16,935 nt of DNA from Clostridium sp. CAG:389 (lineage in GTDB: Bacteria; Bacillota; Clostridia; TANB77; CAG-508), in the NCBI GenBank assembly GCA_000438255.1, contig FR901893.1, positions 1 to 16,935 of the forward strand, written 5' to 3'. The position numbers were made by a program, and so were the translations under genes. Shown here one piece after another: positions 14,783-16,935 of the stretch. How positions within the stretch are numbered: the stretch's first letter is position 1; every line of letters starts with the position of its first letter. The notes under the pieces were generated by a model. It did not search any database. It was not told the DNA's origin and was given only the letters and a program-made list of their open reading frames with translations.

Positions 14783-16024
14783 TTACTTGTCAATAAAAAT
14801 ATTTTTTATTCTTTCAATTGCTTCAATTGTATTTTCTTTAGTATTAAAAGCCGTAAGTCTAAAATACCCTTCACCATGTGGTCCAAATCCACTTCCAGGC
14901 GTTCCAACAACATTTGCTTCTTCTAATAATTTATCAAAGAATTTCCATGATGACATCCCTTCTGGAATTTTAAGCCAGATATATGGTGAATTAATTCCTC
15001 CATAAACTTTAAAACCTGCTTTTTCTAATCCTTCTCTAATAATTCTAGCATTTTCTAAATAATAATTTATATTTTCTTTAATTTGTTTTTTTCCTTCTTC
15101 TGTATATGTAGCCTCTGCTGCTCTTTGAGTTATATATGGAGTTCCATTAAATTTTGTGCAAGTTCTTCTATTCCATAATTTATTTAAACTTACTTCTTCT
15201 CCACTTTTTGTTTTTCCTTTTAGTTCTTTTGGTATTACTACATATCCACATCTTACTCCTGTAAATCCTGCTGTTTTTGAGTAGCTTTTAAATTCTATTG
15301 CAACTTCTTTTGCACCATCGATTTCATATATACTATGTGGTATATTTTCTTCTGTTATAAATGCCTCGTATGCTGCATCATATAATATAATTGATTGATT
15401 CTCTTTTGCATATTTTATCCATTTTTGTAATTCTTTTTTATCTAAAACTGTTCCTGTTGGATTATTTGGAAAACATAAATATATTAGGTCAACTTTTTCT
15501 TTTGGTAGTTCTGGTTTGAAATCATTTTCAGCTGTCACTGGCAAATATATTATATTTTCATATGATTCTTTTTCTTTATTGTATTTGCCGCTTCTTCCTG
15601 ACATTACATTTGTGTCTAGATATACAGGATAAACTGGATCAGTAATTGCAACTTTATTATCTTTTGCAAATATATCAACTATATTTCCACAATCACATTT
15701 TGAGCCATCTGACACAAATATTTCATTTGTTGATATTTCTATATTTTTTGATTTATAGTCATTTTTTGATATTGCTTCTCTTAAAAATTCATATCCTTGT
15801 TCTGGTCCATATCCTCTGAATCCCTGTGCAGTTCCCATTTCTGCTACTGCTTCTTGCATTGCCTTAATACATTCTGGAACTATTGGTTTTGTTACATCAC
15901 CAATTCCTAATTTTATTATTTTTTTATCTGGATTTTCTTGTGCATATTTTGCAACTTTTTTAGCTATTGTAGAAAATAAATAGCTATCTTGTAATTCTAA
16001 AAAATTTTCATTTATATAACTCAT
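14783..16024 (-). CDS. dapL: LL-diaminopimelate aminotransferase
   Basis: PLP-dependent aminotransferase, 413 residues, converting tetrahydrodipicolinate and glutamate directly to LL-diaminopimelate, so the succinylase or acetylase route is bypassed. DapL hallmarks are IKLGIGDVTKP (37-47), FRGYGPEQGYEFLR (69-82) and SDGSKCDCGNIVDIF (105-119). The aminotransferase core shows N188 in FPNNPTG, D216 and Y219 in YDAAYEAF, the Schiff-base lysine K250 in SYSKTAGFTGVRCGY, and the carboxylate-binding R389 in GYFRLTAF. Its ATG overlaps the dapF stop by four bases (ATGA, 16021-16024), and GGAGGCG lies just upstream, inside dapF, so translation is coupled. The product feeds DapF for meso-diaminopimelate (peptidoglycan) and lysine. 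Confidence 0.97.
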   Translation of the reverse strand: MSYINENFLELQDSYLFSTIAKKVAKYAQENPDKKIIKLGIGDVTKPIVPECIKAMQEAVAEMGTAQGFRGYGPEQGYEFLREAISKNDYKSKNIEISTNEIFVSDGSKCDCGNIVDIFAKDNKVAITDPVYPVYLDTNVMSGRSGKYNKEKESYENIIYLPVTAENDFKPELPKEKVDLIYLCFPNNPTGTVLDKKELQKWIKYAKENQSIILYDAAYEAFITEENIPHSIYEIDGAKEVAIEFKSYSKTAGFTGVRCGYVVIPKELKGKTKSGEEVSLNKLWNRRTCTKFNGTPYITQRAAEATYTEEGKKQIKENINYYLENARIIREGLEKAGFKVYGGINSPYIWLKIPEGMSSWKFFDKLLEEANVVGTPGSGFGPHGEGYFRLTAFNTKENTIEAIERIKNIFIDK

Positions 16025-16869
16025 CTAATCGCCTCCTTGTAAAGCTCTCCGTCAAATACTGTTACAGCTGGTCCTGTCATATATATATGATTATCATTTT
16101 CATTCCATTCTATATTTAATATTCCACCTAATAATTCTATATTGACTTTTCTTCCTGTTAAATTTAGAAGATTACAAGCAACTGCTGTAGCACATGCTCC
16201 TGTTCCACATGCTAGTGTTTCTCCTGCTCCTCTCTCCCAAACTCTCATTTTTATATTTTCTTTATCTATTACTTGTGCAAATTCTATGTTTGCTTTTTTG
16301 GGAAATGCTTTATCAACTTCTAATATTTTACCATATCTCTCTACTTCAAATTCTTTTGTATTCTCAACTATTGTAATGGCATGTGGATTTCCCATTGATA
16401 CACATGTAAATTTAAATTTTCTATTTTCAGCCCCTAATTCTAGATTTTTTACTGGCTCTTCTTTTGATATTACTGGAATTTTATCGGCTTCTAGTATCGG
16501 TTCACCCATATCAACTCTTACTGTCTCAACTTTTTTATCTTTTATGTTTAATTTTAATGTTTTTATTCCCGCAAGAGTTTCAATTGTTACTGTCGTTTTG
16601 CTTGTAAATCCTTTGTCATATACAAACTTTCCTACACATCTTATTCCGTTTCCACACATTTCAGCTTCGCTTCCATCTGAATTAAACATTCTCATTTTAA
16701 AATCTGCAACTTTGCTTTCACATATTAGAATTAGTCCGTCTGATCCTATTCCAAAGTGTCTGTTACTGACAAATTGGGCTAATTTTAATTCGTTTTGTAT
16801 TTTTTGATTAATTGCATCTATATATACATAGTCATTTCCTAGTCCATGCATTTTTGTAAATTTTATCAT
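16021..16869 (-). CDS. dapF: diaminopimelate epimerase
   Basis: Cofactor-independent epimerase converting LL- to meso-diaminopimelate, 282 residues (usual about 275). It begins FTKMHGLGNDY, the classic DapF opening. The two catalytic cysteines of the two-base mechanism are present: C72 in EMCGNGIRC and C221 in ACGTGACA. Substrate-binding pieces GIGSDGL (40-46), FNSDGSEAE (62-70), GNPH (160-163) and ERGAGET (212-218) are intact. Two ATGs are adjacent at 16872 and 16869. The second has GAGGTG five bases upstream, against two for the first, so it is chosen. It is the upstream partner of dapL in a coupled pair and starts nine bases after the stop of the preceding gene, so it belongs to a longer operon entering from the right. 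Confidence 0.97.
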   Translation of the reverse strand: MIKFTKMHGLGNDYVYIDAINQKIQNELKLAQFVSNRHFGIGSDGLILICESKVADFKMRMFNSDGSEAEMCGNGIRCVGKFVYDKGFTSKTTVTIETLAGIKTLKLNIKDKKVETVRVDMGEPILEADKIPVISKEEPVKNLELGAENRKFKFTCVSMGNPHAITIVENTKEFEVERYGKILEVDKAFPKKANIEFAQVIDKENIKMRVWERGAGETLACGTGACATAVACNLLNLTGRKVNIELLGGILNIEWNENDNHIYMTGPAVTVFDGELYKEAIR

Positions 16870-16878
16870 CATATCACC

Positions 16879-16935
16879 TCATTTAGATATTCTATTATAG
16901 TCTGGTAAGAATCTTTTGTCTGTGTAGTTGGCTAT
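16879..16935 (-). CDS. 3' end of the gene upstream of dapF (partial)
   Basis: The last 18 codons (IANYTDKRFLPDYNRISK) and a TGA stop of a minus-strand gene that continues past the right edge. The stop lies nine bases before the dapF start and its TGA overlaps the dapF ribosome site (TGAGGTGAT), which fits one operon. The fragment is too short to identify; another lysine/peptidoglycan gene is possible by position only. Confidence 0.55.
   Translation of the reverse strand: MANYTDKRFLPDYNRISK

Noticed and set aside
16142..16807. 221-codon plus-strand open frame across dapF
   Set aside because: It lies wholly antisense to dapF, whose catalytic motifs are unambiguous, and has no ribosome site or family resemblance.

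Overview
The window comes from a very AT-rich, low-GC Gram-positive genome. Coding strands favour A/T-ending codons, most genes have purine-rich Shine-Dalgarno sites (AGGAGG, AAGGAG), and intergenic DNA is almost pure A/T. The gene set points to an uncultured, probably gut-associated member of the Clostridia: LL-diaminopimelate aminotransferase, RarA/MgsA, an HD hydrolase of the YhaM type, half-size TSUP transporters, an Rpn-family fragment and a clostridial-type cyclic beta-glucan synthase. This placement is inferred from gene content and composition; there is no rRNA marker. Nearly everything is on the minus strand. Only one complete gene (9360-9818) and a possible 3' end at the left edge are on the plus strand.

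Layout in plus coordinates. 2-43 may hold the tail of a plus-strand gene. 111-8303 is a giant minus-strand gene for a cyclic beta-1,2-glucan synthase-like membrane enzyme (GT84 + cyclisation domain + GH94). Upstream of it, 8422-9195 encodes a one-pass membrane protein of unknown function. Between them lies a 20-bp terminator-like hairpin whose 3' arm contains the synthase's Shine-Dalgarno site. A divergent promoter region (9196-9359) separates this pair from a plus-strand Cys-rich protein with a prealbumin-like fold. A shared bidirectional terminator (9836-9867) follows that gene.

9892-11200 is a minus-strand cluster of four small genes: half-size TSUP permease, 70-aa CxxC protein, second half-size TSUP permease, and a 46-aa Met-rich membrane peptide. 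11282-13837 is a DNA-repair operon read in the order HD hydrolase, ruvA, rarA, with a near-consensus promoter (TTGACT-17-TATAAT) and a perfect 10-bp terminator. That terminator's U-tract runs directly into the start codon of the first TSUP gene. 14021-14344 is a stand-alone C-terminal piece of an Rpn (PD-(D/E)XK, recombination-promoting nuclease) protein with its own promoter and terminator. 14783-16869 is a translationally coupled dapF-dapL pair for meso-diaminopimelate synthesis, preceded by the last codons of another gene.

The well-understood parts are lysine/peptidoglycan precursor synthesis, replication-fork and Holliday-junction maintenance, and beta-glucan synthesis. The less explained parts are the two hairpins overlapping translation starts, the split TSUP cluster with its small partner proteins, the Cys-rich protein with a palindromic operator candidate, and the orphan Rpn C-terminal domain, which resembles the intragenic Rpn antitoxins of Escherichia coli. 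I found no CRISPR array, insertion sequence, tRNA or rRNA.
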